Source: Blastococcus haudaquaticus (GTDB taxonomy: Bacteria > Actinomycetota > Actinomycetes > Mycobacteriales > Geodermatophilaceae). Taken from it: a DNA stretch of 64,000 nt. The position numbers were made by a program, and so were the translations under genes. Under the pieces are notes generated by a model. That model was not told the DNA's origin. It searched no databases and was given only the letters and a program-made list of their open reading frames with translations. The DNA lies in assembly GCF_900230285.1 (NCBI RefSeq), contig NZ_OCNK01000003.1, positions 744,001 through 808,000 of the forward strand, given 5' to 3'. Numbering within the stretch: the first letter of the stretch is position 1; each line of letters opens with the position of its first letter. Below are positions 17,050 through 24,503 of the stretch, in pieces.

Positions 17050-19287
17050 ATGACCGACGTGCAGGAACCCCCGGCCCGTGCGCTGCTGCCCCTTCTCGAC
17101 TCCGTGCGCCACGGCAGCCGGAGCCACGCGACGTGCTTCTACAAGTGCGGCAACGCGTGCGACTCCGCCATCCCGAACCAGACCGACAACCCCACCTTCG
17201 CCGATGTCGCGCAGGCCGCCTTCAGCCGCCGCAACCTGCTCAAGGCGGCCGGTGTCAGCGCTCTGGTCGTGGCCGCGGGCCCAGTGGGGGTCGCCGCGGC
17301 GTCGGACCGGCGGGGTGGCCCCGGCCGGCCGTCCGGTTCCCGCGGGGACCTGACCTTCCAGCCGGTCGAGCAGAACCTCCAGGACGAGCTCATCGTCCCG
17401 CCCGGCTACCGGTACTCGGTGGTCATGGGCTGGGGCGACCCGGTCGAGCGGGGTGCCCCCGCCTTCGACATCGACGCCCAGACGCCCGAGGCCCAGGCGA
17501 AGCAGTTCGGCTACAACTGCGACTACATCGGCTTCCTGCCGCTCGACGGCCGCGGCCAGCGCTTCCTCCTGGTGGTCAACCACGAGTACACCAACGAGCA
17601 GCTCATGTTCCGCGGGGTCGCCAGCGAGACCGCGCCCACGACGCCCGAGCAGAAGAAGATCGCGATGATGGCGCACGGCATCTCCGTCGTGGAGGTCCAG
17701 CGCGAGGGCAACTCCGGGAGCTGGAAGCCGGTGCGCGACGGTGAGCGCAACCGCCGGATCACCGCGGTCACCCCGATGGAGCTGACCGGCCCGGTCGCGG
17801 GCTCGCCGTACGTGCGGACCAGCGCCGACCCGCGCGGGCGCACCGTCCTGGGCACGCTCAACAACTGCGCCGGCGGCATGACCCCCTGGGGCACGACGCT
17901 GCACGGCGAGGAGAACTTCAACCAGTACTTCGGGGCGTCCACGCCGGTGACGGAGAACCCGAAGGAGCCCCGGTACGCCCGGTACGGCATCACCGCCTCG
18001 GCCCCTCCTGGCCGGCGCTGGCACGAGGTCGACCCCCGCTTCGACCTCGCGCGCGAGCCCAACGAGGTCAACCGCTTCGGCTGGGTGGTGGAGGTCGACC
18101 CCTACGACCCGCGGTCGACGCCGAAGAAGCGCACGGCGCTCGGCCGGTTCAAGCACGAGGGCGCGAACGTGCAGATCGCCGAGGACGGCCGCGTCGTCGC
18201 CTACTCCGGCGACGACGAGCGGTTCGACTACATCTACAAGTTCGTCTCCCGGAAGAAGATGAAGCGGGGGAACGACCGGCACGCACGGGCGCACAACCTG
18301 ACCCTGCTCGACGAGGGCGACCTCTACGTCGCGCGGTTCGTCGGCGACTCCCCGGCGGCGGAGATCGACGGGAGCGGCCGGCTGCCGAGCGACGGCGAGT
18401 TCGACGGCTGGGGCCAGTGGATCCCGCTGGTCAAGGACGGCCGCTCGATGATCCCCGGCAAGGACGTGGCCTGGGTGCTGACGTTCACCCGCCTGGCCGC
18501 CGACCGCCTCGGCAAGCGGCTGGACCGCAACGGCGACTTCCCCGACCCGGCAGCCCCCGTGGTGGTCGACGCGGCGAAGGTGCCGACCCGCATGGACCGC
18601 CCCGAGGACATCCAGGTGAACCCGGTCAACGGACGGGTCTACGCCGCGCTGACCAACAACTCCGAACGCAACGGCACGGCGGGCCGCGGTGCCGACGAGG
18701 CCAACCCGCTGACCCGCTCCTTCGGCTACTCGAACGGGACCTACGCCGAACGGGCCGGCAACCGGAACGGGCACGTCATCGAGTGGGAGGAGACGCGGGG
18801 GATCGCCGGCGACCGGTTCGCCTGGCGCATCTTCCTCGTGGCCGGGGACCCGGCCCGCCCGGAGACCTACTTCGCGGGGTACGACAAGTCGAAGGTCAGC
18901 GCGATCTCCTGCCCGGACAACCTGGAGTTCGACCCCGCCGGCAACCTGTGGATCTCCACCGACGGCAGCGTGCTCTCGCGGGTGAACCAGGCCGAGGGGA
19001 CCGTCGGGGGCACCAACGACGGGCTGTTCGCCGTCCCCACCCAGGGACGCGAACGGGGTCACCTCAAGGCGTTCCTCACCGTCCCGCTGGGCGCCGAGTG
19101 CAGCGGTCCGCTCATCACCGGTGATGCCCGGTCGGTGTTCGTGGCGGTCCAGCACCCCGGCGAGACGTCCGGCTCGACCGTGGACACCCCGACGAGCACC
19201 TGGCCCGACCGCCGGCCGGTCCGGCCCTATCCGCGCCCCAGCGTGGCAGTGGTCTTCCGGCAGGACGGCGGCCGGGTGGGCAGCTAG
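17050..19287 (+). CDS. phoX: PhoX family alkaline phosphatase, Tat-exported
   Basis: A 745-residue secreted phosphatase of the PhoX type, which uses calcium and iron cofactors to release phosphate from phosphomonoesters. A twin-arginine signal lies unusually far in: about 58 residues precede SRRNLLKAAGVSALVVAAG (RR at 60-61). Family motifs follow, including VVNHEYTNEQ, GTLNNCAGGMTPWGT, a Glu-rich metal site HGEENFNQYFG, the PEDIQVNPVNGRVYAAL strand and DNLEFDPAGNLWISTDG. The leader segment CFYKCGNACDS is common to actinobacterial PhoX proteins. It is monocistronic, with a PHO box upstream and a strong hairpin downstream. Confidence 0.93.
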   Translation: MTDVQEPPARALLPLLDSVRHGSRSHATCFYKCGNACDSAIPNQTDNPTFADVAQAAFSRRNLLKAAGVSALVVAAGPVGVAAASDRRGGPGRPSGSRGDLTFQPVEQNLQDELIVPPGYRYSVVMGWGDPVERGAPAFDIDAQTPEAQAKQFGYNCDYIGFLPLDGRGQRFLLVVNHEYTNEQLMFRGVASETAPTTPEQKKIAMMAHGISVVEVQREGNSGSWKPVRDGERNRRITAVTPMELTGPVAGSPYVRTSADPRGRTVLGTLNNCAGGMTPWGTTLHGEENFNQYFGASTPVTENPKEPRYARYGITASAPPGRRWHEVDPRFDLAREPNEVNRFGWVVEVDPYDPRSTPKKRTALGRFKHEGANVQIAEDGRVVAYSGDDERFDYIYKFVSRKKMKRGNDRHARAHNLTLLDEGDLYVARFVGDSPAAEIDGSGRLPSDGEFDGWGQWIPLVKDGRSMIPGKDVAWVLTFTRLAADRLGKRLDRNGDFPDPAAPVVVDAAKVPTRMDRPEDIQVNPVNGRVYAALTNNSERNGTAGRGADEANPLTRSFGYSNGTYAERAGNRNGHVIEWEETRGIAGDRFAWRIFLVAGDPARPETYFAGYDKSKVSAISCPDNLEFDPAGNLWISTDGSVLSRVNQAEGTVGGTNDGLFAVPTQGRERGHLKAFLTVPLGAECSGPLITGDARSVFVAVQHPGETSGSTVDTPTSTWPDRRPVRPYPRPSVAVVFRQDGGRVGS

Positions 19288-19303
19288 GGGCGGCGGCCGA
19301 TCC

Positions 19304-19342
19304 GACGGCTACCGGGCGGAGGTCTTCCGCCCGGTAGCCGTC
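19304..19342. terminator. Bidirectional hairpin terminator between phoX and the pterin dehydratase gene
   Basis: A perfect 17-bp inverted repeat (19304-19320 and 19326-19342) with a 5-nt loop, lying between the stop codons of two convergent genes. It has no T-tract. It is the strongest hairpin in the window. Confidence 0.85.
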
Positions 19343-19369
19343 CGACCAGCGTCGATACAGCCGCTGTCG

Positions 19370-19663
19370 TCAGTCGGGGAGCAGCGCGTCGATCCGCCGG
19401 GCCAGCTCCAGGTCGAGGTCGGTGACCCCGCCGGCGGAGTGCGTGACCAGGCCCAGGTGCAGCGTGCGCCAGCGGAGATCGACGTCGGGGTGGTGGTCCA
19501 TCTCCTCGGCGACGTCGGCGATCGCGACGATGGCGGCGACGGCGTCCCGGAAGGACGGCAACGCCACCGTGCGCCGGAGGCCGTCCCCGTCGCCGGACCA
19601 GCGCGGCAGGCCGTGCAGGGCGGCGGCGATCTCGTCGGGGGAGAGGCGGGGTGGCCGGGTCAT
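19370..19663 (-). CDS. Pterin-4a-carbinolamine dehydratase
   Basis: A 97-residue enzyme of the PCD/DCoH family, which dehydrates 4a-hydroxytetrahydrobiopterin. The signature MDHHPDVDLRW, then LVTHSAGGVTDLDLELARRID, contains the catalytic histidine pair and the pterin-site aspartate. Length and motif order match the family. ATG 19663 was chosen; upstream extension in the frame runs antisense to nothing recognisable and loses similarity. There is no aromatic amino-acid hydroxylase nearby, so a role in molybdopterin or folate side chemistry, or as an orphan, cannot be excluded. Confidence 0.88.
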   Translation of the reverse strand: MTRPPRLSPDEIAAALHGLPRWSGDGDGLRRTVALPSFRDAVAAIVAIADVAEEMDHHPDVDLRWRTLHLGLVTHSAGGVTDLDLELARRIDALLPD

Positions 19664-19707
19664 GCGCCCATGGTGACGCGCAGGAACGGCCGACGCGAGG
19701 CCCTTCT

Positions 19708-20418
19708 TCAGGTGTGCAGGCCGCACTCGATCTTGTTCTTGCCGGCCCAGCGACCGGCCCGCGGGTCCTCGCCGGGGGCCACGGGACGGGTGCAGGGCTC
19801 GCACCCGATGGAGCCGTAGCCGATCTCGAACAGCGGGTTGACCGGCACCTGGTGCTCGGTGGTGTAGGCGTCGACCACGTCCTGGGTCCAGGCCGCGATC
19901 GGGTTGACCTTGACCATGCCGCGCTTGGCGTCCCAGTCGACGAGCCGGGTCGCGGCACGGGTCGGCGACTCGTCCCGACGAATTCCGGAGCCCCATGCCA
20001 CGAAGCCGGCCAGCGCCTCGGCGAGCGGGGTCACCTTGCGCAGCGAGCAGCAGAGGTCGGGGTCCCGCTCGTAGAGTCTCGGCCCGAACTCGGCGTCCTG
20101 TTCCGCGACGCTCAGCGGCGGCGTGACGTTGAGCAGCGTGATCGGCAGGACGCTGCTGATCCAGTCGCGGGTGCCGATCGTCTCGGCGAAGTGGTAGCCG
20201 GTGTCGAGGAAGACCACGTTCACGCCCGGCACCACCCGGCTCGCCAGGTGCGAGAGCAGGCCGTCGGCCATCGACGACGTGACGGCGAACCCCGCGCCGA
20301 ACGTGTCACCGGCCCACCGCAGCACGGCGAGCGCCTGCTCCACAGAGTCGGTGATGCCCTCGAACCGGGCGTCGGCGGCAGCAGCCAGTTCCGGGGTCGG
20401 CAGCACGGCGGTCGTCAC
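19708..20418 (-). CDS. cysH: APS/PAPS reductase with Fe-S cluster, CysH
   Basis: A 236-residue assimilatory reductase that converts adenylyl (or phosphoadenylyl) sulfate to sulfite. The cluster motifs CC (123-124) and CEPC (206-209) are those of the [4Fe-4S] APS-reducing form, and the C-terminal ECGLHT holds the catalytic cysteine C232. GTG 20418 shares GTGA with the stop of the small Zn-ribbon gene. It is the third and last gene of the sir operon. The cluster cysteines argue for APS rather than PAPS as substrate, as in other actinobacteria. Confidence 0.94.
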   Translation of the reverse strand: MTTAVLPTPELAAAADARFEGITDSVEQALAVLRWAGDTFGAGFAVTSSMADGLLSHLASRVVPGVNVVFLDTGYHFAETIGTRDWISSVLPITLLNVTPPLSVAEQDAEFGPRLYERDPDLCCSLRKVTPLAEALAGFVAWGSGIRRDESPTRAATRLVDWDAKRGMVKVNPIAAWTQDVVDAYTTEHQVPVNPLFEIGYGSIGCEPCTRPVAPGEDPRAGRWAGKNKIECGLHT

Positions 20419-20585
20419 CCGGTCACCCCCGTCGCGATCAGGCGGACCGTGAAGGCCCGCAGGCAGGCGCCGCAGCGCCAGGCGTCGGCGCCGTCCCCGT
20501 GCGGGGTCAGCTCCTCGTCGCCGCAGTACGGGCAGTGGAACACCGGCAGCTGCCGGGTCCTTCCCGTCCCCGCCTGGTCCGTCAC
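20415..20585 (-). CDS. Small zinc-ribbon protein of the sulfite-reductase operon
   Basis: A 56-residue protein with two CxxC pairs (HCPYCGDE and RCGACLRAF) spaced like a zinc ribbon or rubredoxin knuckle. Its GTG start overlaps the sulfite reductase stop (GTGA), and its stop overlaps the cysH start (GTGA), so all three proteins are translationally coupled. From memory, a similar small gene sits between the sulfite reductase and cysH in Streptomyces. Its function is unknown. An electron-carrying, metal-delivery or assembly role for the reductases would fit the context. Confidence 0.85.
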   Translation of the reverse strand: MTDQAGTGRTRQLPVFHCPYCGDEELTPHGDGADAWRCGACLRAFTVRLIATGVTG

Positions 20586-22255
20586 AGCAACCAGTCCTCG
20601 TCCGCGCGGGAGACGTAGTGCGCGAACGACTCGCCGTCGGTCCGGCGCTCCTGGAAGCCGCGCAGCACCCGCTCGCAGTAGTCGGCGGTCTCGGCCTTGG
20701 TCACCTTGTGGCCGCGGAACTTGCGGCCGAAGGTCGCCTCGACACCGAGGTGGCCGCCCAGGTGCACCTGGAAGCCCTCGACCATCTCGCCGTTCGCGTC
20801 CTTCACCATCGAGCCCTTGAACCCGATGTCGGCGGTCTGGAACCGCGCGCAGCTGTTGGGGCAGCCGTTGACGTTGATGCCGATCGGCACGTCGAAGTCC
20901 GGCAGCCGCTTCTCCAGCTCCGCGTAGAGGTCCTGCGCGTGCTGCTTGGTCTCCACGATCGCCAGCTTGCAGAACTCCAGGCCGGTGCAGGCCATCGTGC
21001 CGCGGCGGAAGGCGCTCGGGCGCACCTGCAGGTCGTGGACCGCGAGGGCCTCGACCAGCGCCTCGACCTTCTCGTCGGGGACGTCGAGGATGACCAGCTT
21101 CTGCTGCGTCGTCGTGCGGATCCGTCCCTGCCCGTACTCGTCGGCCAGGTCCGCGATCGTCGTGAGGAGGGAGCCGCTGATCCGGCCGGTGCGCAGCGCG
21201 AAGCCGACGGCGTTGGCGCCGTCCTTCTGCTTGCTGACGCCGACGTGGTCGCGCTGGTCGTGCTTGGCCGGCGGCGGCGGCGGACCGTCGGGGAGCGCCT
21301 CGTGCAGGTACTCGTCCTGCAGCACCTGGCGGAACTTCTCCGGACCCCAGTCGGCCATCAGGAACTTGATCCGGGCGCGGTTGCGCTGCCGGCGGTAGCC
21401 GTAGTCGCGGAAGACGCTCGTGCAGGCCGCCCACACGTCGGTGACCTGGTCGGGCCGGACGAAGACGCCGATGCGCTGGGCGAACATCGGGTTGGTCGAG
21501 AGCCCGCCGCCGACCCACAGGTCGTAGCCGGCCTCGCCGTCCTCGTTCACGACGCCGAGGAAGGAGACGTCGTCGATCTCCGGCTCGGTGCAGTGGTCGA
21601 CGCAGCCGGACATCGAGGTCTTCCACTTGCGGGGCAGGTTGCTGAACTCGGGGCTGCCCACGTACTTCGCCACGGTGTCGGCGATGACGCCGGTCGCGTC
21701 CAGCACCTCGTCCTCGAGGATCCCGGCGAGCGGGCAGCCGAGCATCACGCGCGGGACGTCACCGCAGGCCTCCATGGTGCTCAGGCCGACCGACTCGAGC
21801 CGGCGCCAGATCTCCGGCACGTCCTCGATGCGGATCCAGTGGTACTGCACGTTCTGCCGGTCGGTGACGTCGGCGACGTCCCGCCCGAAGTCGGTGCTGA
21901 TACCGCCGATGACCCGCAGCGCGTCGCTCGTCAGCTGCCCGCCGTCGATGCGGGCGCGCATCATGAAGTAGGAGTCCTCGAGCTCCTCCGGCTCCAGCAC
22001 GGCGGTCTTGCCGCCGGGGATGCCCTGGGCGCGCTGGGTGTACAGCCCCATCCAGCGCATCCGCCCACGGAGGTCACCCGGGTCGATGGAGTCGAAGCCG
22101 GCCTTCGCGTAGATGTCGATGATCCGCTGGCGGACCTCGAGGCCGTCGGAGTCCTTCTTCATCCGCTCGTTGGGGTTGAGCGGTTCCCGGTAGCCGAGCG
22201 CCCACTGACCCTGCCCCCGTTGGGGGCGGGTGCTGGTGCGGGGAGGGGTGGTCAC
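20582..22255 (-). CDS. sirA: Ferredoxin-dependent sulfite reductase, SirA type
   Basis: A 557-residue siroheme/[4Fe-4S] enzyme that reduces sulfite to sulfide with six electrons from ferredoxin. The cluster ligands are in the motifs CTGLEFCKLA and NGCPNSC. Y72 and C164 are 92 residues apart, the same spacing as the Tyr-Cys thioether pair I recall for M. tuberculosis SirA. That, and the Arg/Lys-rich siroheme face, favour sulfite over nitrite reductase, as does coupling to cysH. It is the first enzyme gene of the operon, about 100 nt after a cysteine leader peptide. Confidence 0.94.
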   Translation of the reverse strand: MTTPPRTSTRPQRGQGQWALGYREPLNPNERMKKDSDGLEVRQRIIDIYAKAGFDSIDPGDLRGRMRWMGLYTQRAQGIPGGKTAVLEPEELEDSYFMMRARIDGGQLTSDALRVIGGISTDFGRDVADVTDRQNVQYHWIRIEDVPEIWRRLESVGLSTMEACGDVPRVMLGCPLAGILEDEVLDATGVIADTVAKYVGSPEFSNLPRKWKTSMSGCVDHCTEPEIDDVSFLGVVNEDGEAGYDLWVGGGLSTNPMFAQRIGVFVRPDQVTDVWAACTSVFRDYGYRRQRNRARIKFLMADWGPEKFRQVLQDEYLHEALPDGPPPPPAKHDQRDHVGVSKQKDGANAVGFALRTGRISGSLLTTIADLADEYGQGRIRTTTQQKLVILDVPDEKVEALVEALAVHDLQVRPSAFRRGTMACTGLEFCKLAIVETKQHAQDLYAELEKRLPDFDVPIGINVNGCPNSCARFQTADIGFKGSMVKDANGEMVEGFQVHLGGHLGVEATFGRKFRGHKVTKAETADYCERVLRGFQERRTDGESFAHYVSRADEDWLL

Positions 22256-22370
22256 GTCGAACTTCTTCCTGCGCTCACCTGCTCCGCGACCGCCGGCCGT
22301 CGGGAGGAGGGGCGCTGCAGATCGGGGGCGCAGCGGAGGCTGCGCGGAGGGACCGGGCTCAGCGCTGAGC
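22256..22370 (-). promoter_or_regulatory. Attenuator region between the cysteine leader peptide and sirA
   Basis: The 103-nt gap between the leader stop and sirA contains a hairpin at 22329-22344 (arms CGCAGC/GCTGCG). A 14-bp perfect palindrome at 22357-22370 covers the leader stop codon. A ribosome stalled at the leader cysteine codon would cover the palindrome and could switch pairing downstream. The exact terminator/antiterminator pair was not resolved. Confidence 0.5.
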
Positions 22371-22445
22371 GCGACAGACGGCGCTGGAGACGAGCGCCAG
22401 GTCGATGTGCAGACGCGCGACGAGAAGGCTGCCGCGGTCGGTCAT
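22359..22445 (-). CDS. Cysteine-responsive leader peptide of the sir operon
   Basis: A 28-residue open frame ending ARLHIDLALVSSAVCRAQR. The R-x-H-(I/V)-D-L core followed by SSAVC matches the short actinobacterial leader peptides found before sulfur-assimilation and cysteine genes. The single cysteine (residue 24) lies four residues from the end, so ribosome pausing on its codon would report cysteine availability. ATG 22445 has a GGGAG sequence upstream. It is too short for ordinary ORF calling. Expected behaviour is transcriptional or translational attenuation of sirA, the Zn-ribbon gene and cysH. Confidence 0.8.
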   Translation of the reverse strand: MTDRGSLLVARLHIDLALVSSAVCRAQR

Positions 22446-22516
22446 GCCCCGATACTCCCATATCCCGACCGATCCGGTGTGTGACCCGGACGATGCGGGG
22501 GCGGCTGCGGCGCGGC

Positions 22517-22990
22517 TCAGCGCCCGGGGGAGTCCCCGAACGACCGCCAGGCGTCCTCGAGGGCGACGATCTCGGCGACGTGACCAGGCAGCTTGCCCGT
22601 GACCACGTCGGCCAGCGTCACCTCCTCGAGGACCCGGCGGTATCCCTCGCGGGCCGCGACCCAGACCGACGCCAGCGTCTCGGCGGCGCCGGGGTACTCG
22701 ACGTCCTCCGGACGCTTGCCGTGCACCTCGGCCAGGAAGCCCTGTTCCACCCGCATCACCCGGGCGATGGAGATCTCCGCCGGGGGGAGGGCCAGCCGGT
22801 ACCCGCCCTCGCGGCCCCGCTGGCTGGTGACCAGACGCGCGTGCTGGAGGTCGCTGAGGATCGTCTGCAGGAAGCGGGCCGGGATGCCCTGCGAGGTCGC
22901 GATCCGCTCGGCGGTCAGGGCCTCCGGGGCGACGGCGGCCAGCTCGAGAGCGGCGCGGACGGCGTAGTCCACGCGGGCGGTGATGCGCAC
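22517..22990 (-). CDS. Rrf2-family transcriptional regulator without cysteines
   Basis: A 157-residue winged-helix regulator. The N-terminal motif is ITARVDYAVRAALELA, followed by GIPARFLQTILSDLQHARLV and the wing GREGGYRLA. It has no cysteine at all, so unlike IscR, NsrR or RsrR it cannot bind an Fe-S cluster through Cys. CymR, the cysteine-metabolism repressor of Bacillus, is the well-known cluster-free member. Position directly upstream of the sulfur operon, same strand, suggests a similar role. GTG 22990 has AAGGAG 4 nt upstream. Confidence 0.9.
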   Translation of the reverse strand: MRITARVDYAVRAALELAAVAPEALTAERIATSQGIPARFLQTILSDLQHARLVTSQRGREGGYRLALPPAEISIARVMRVEQGFLAEVHGKRPEDVEYPGAAETLASVWVAAREGYRRVLEEVTLADVVTGKLPGHVAEIVALEDAWRSFGDSPGR

Positions 22991-23033
22991 TGTGCTCCTT
23001 CTTCTCCCGGGTCCCGATGCCCCGGTGTCCTCC

Positions 23034-23061
23034 CGTGTCCGTCCTGCCGTGTCCGTCCTGC
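23034..23061. repeat. Two 14-bp tandem repeats in a divergent promoter region
   Basis: Two perfect copies of a 14-bp unit (23034-23047 and 23048-23061), then a degenerate partial third, in the 116 bp between the rrf2-like gene and the divergent Nudix fusion gene. They could be regulator half-sites or a chance expansion of CCTG-rich sequence. Confidence 0.75.
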
Positions 23062-23106
23062 CGGGTCCTGCAGCCCACATCCTGCCTGCTCTGCGAGGCT
23101 GGCCCC

Positions 23107-23868
23107 GTGTCCCGGCTGCGATTCACCACCTTGGTGGAGGCACCCCTGACCGTCGCCTTCGACGTGGCGCGGACGCTGGGGCGGCCGTGGGGCGCCCCGC
23201 TGGAGGAGGTCGTGTCGGTCCGGCCGTACCGCGACGTCTACGCCGTCGGCCCCGGCTCGGGGTGGCGGTGGCTGACCCATTCCCGCCGGTTCTCCGCGAC
23301 CGGGACCGGCACCGTCGTCGACGAGCAGGTCGACTGGGAGACCGGTGCGCCCCGGGTGCTGGGCGGCCTGCTCGACCAGGGGGTGCTGCGCCGGCGCATC
23401 CAGGCAGCGATGCGGTCGCACCTGGACGCCTACGCCGCGGCGGCCGAGCGCCGGGCGCTGGACGTGGTGCAGGTCGTGGGTGCGGCGATCGTGTCCGACG
23501 GGCGCGTCCTCGTCGCCCAGCGGACCGGCGGTCCCTACGACGGGATGTGGGAGTTCCCCGGTGGCAAGGTCGAACCAGGGGAGTCCGACCTCGCCGCGCT
23601 GGTCCGTGAGTGCATCGAGGAACTGGGTGTCGCGATCGTACCCGGGTCGTTCGTGGGGGAGGTACTGCTCGACGGCGTGGTGGGCGGCGGTCCGCCCGGC
23701 GCCTCGACGCTGCGGGTCTGGGGGGCGCGCCTCGACGGCGGCGAGCCGGTGGCCCACGAGCACGCCGCGCTGCGGTGGATGCGGGCCGACGGGCTGGAGG
23801 ACCTCGACTGGATCCCGGCCGACCGTCCGCTGCTCCCCGCCGTGCGCCGGCTGCTGGCCGGCCGCTGA
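23107..23868 (+). CDS. SRPBCC-Nudix fusion protein
   Basis: A 253-residue two-domain protein. Residues 1-115 resemble the SRPBCC ligand-binding fold (TLVEAPLTVAFDVAR at the start, the RFSATGTGTVVDEQVDWETG strands, then a long C-terminal helix). Residues 118-253 form a Nudix hydrolase, with the box running from G153 to V175 (PGGKVEPGES, then RECIEELGV) as in MutT-type nucleotide-pool sanitisers. GTG 23107 begins exactly at the first domain; GAGG lies 8 nt upstream. A MutT role against 8-oxo-dGTP is plausible, but the fused domain could change substrate choice. Confidence 0.85.
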   Translation: MSRLRFTTLVEAPLTVAFDVARTLGRPWGAPLEEVVSVRPYRDVYAVGPGSGWRWLTHSRRFSATGTGTVVDEQVDWETGAPRVLGGLLDQGVLRRRIQAAMRSHLDAYAAAAERRALDVVQVVGAAIVSDGRVLVAQRTGGPYDGMWEFPGGKVEPGESDLAALVRECIEELGVAIVPGSFVGEVLLDGVVGGGPPGASTLRVWGARLDGGEPVAHEHAALRWMRADGLEDLDWIPADRPLLPAVRRLLAGR

Positions 23869-23883
23869 TCACTCCGGAGACGA

Positions 23884-23923
23884 CGACGGACGCCGCGCTC
23901 CGGGGGAGCGGCGGCGTCCGTCG
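23884..23923. terminator. Hairpin between convergent Nudix and CsbD-like genes
   Basis: A 13-bp perfect inverted repeat (arms 23884-23896 and 23911-23923), extended inward by a GCTC/GAGC pairing. It lies between the stop of the Nudix fusion gene and the stop of the convergent csbD-like gene and serves both. Confidence 0.8.
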
Positions 23924-23944
23924 AGGAGGTCCTACCAGGAGGGC

Positions 23945-24118
23945 CTAGGACTTGAAGGCGTCCTTGACGTTCTCCACACCCTGCTTGAGATTGCTCTTCG
24001 ACTCTTCCTTCTTGCCCTCGGCCTGGAGGTCGCGGTCGTCGGTGGCGTCGCCGACGGCCTGCTTCCCCTTGCCCGAGACCTCTTCGATCTTGTTGGTCAG
24101 TTTGTCCGTGCCGCTCAT
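23945..24118 (-). CDS. CsbD-like stress protein
   Basis: A 57-residue, highly charged, probably disordered or helical protein of the CsbD/UPF0337 family. It begins MSGTDKLTNKIEEVSGKGKQ and continues with an Asp/Lys/Glu-rich middle and a FKS end. Family members are general-stress proteins whose molecular role is unclear. ATG 24118 has GAGGAG 7 nt upstream. Its codon use is slightly less GC-rich than its neighbours because of the many Lys/Asn codons. It is convergent with the Nudix fusion gene. Confidence 0.88.
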   Translation of the reverse strand: MSGTDKLTNKIEEVSGKGKQAVGDATDDRDLQAEGKKEESKSNLKQGVENVKDAFKS

Positions 24119-24503
24119 CGGTGCACTCCTCTGTCAATCGATCGTTCCGTGTCGATCACTCCCGGCACGCGTTACCCACGGTGCCCCGGACCTGAACCTC
24201 CGCAGGTCAGCGGGCCGCAAGCTGTCCGGCGAAGAGGCCCGGCGGGCGGAAAGACGTGCCCGGCCGCGGCCTGCGCGGGTGTCGAAGTTACGGTCGTGGT
24301 GCAGATCGTGAGCCCAGGTCACAACTCGATGACGTACGTGGACACCCCCTTCGGGGCGTGCCTAGGGTCCATCCGTCGTACAGGGGAGGTTCACCTCCCG
24401 GGTGCGTTTCGCTCGTGACCAAGCAGTCGTCCGATCGCCCGTCGAGGCGCGGATCGACCTGTCCGTTCCCCCCGCTCGAAGCGGGACGAGGGAGGCCTTG
24501 CAC
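24119..24503 (+). other. 385-bp intergenic region and leader of the dipeptide-transporter operon
   Basis: No gene is supported here on either strand. Visible elements are a TAGGGT box at 24363-24368, probably the -10 of the transporter operon, and a 7-bp stem with a 2-nt loop at 24384-24399 (GGGAGGT/ACCTCCC) early in the predicted 135-nt leader. The long leader suggests post-transcriptional control, but no known riboswitch was recognised. The remainder upstream shows nothing clear. Confidence 0.55.

Noticed and set aside
22230-22484. Short open frames of 69-84 codons on both strands over the sir leader region
   Set aside because: Arg/Pro/Ser-rich with no similarity; the 28-codon leader peptide in the same region has a specific conserved motif and is preferred.
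20618-23149. Plus-strand open frame of over 840 codons
   Set aside because: Antisense to sirA and the rrf2-like gene; no domain or plausible composition, only codon-bias shadow.
24300-24330. CRP-like palindrome (GTGA ... TCAC) before dppA
   Set aside because: The spacer is seven bases instead of six and the flanks do not match; likely chance.
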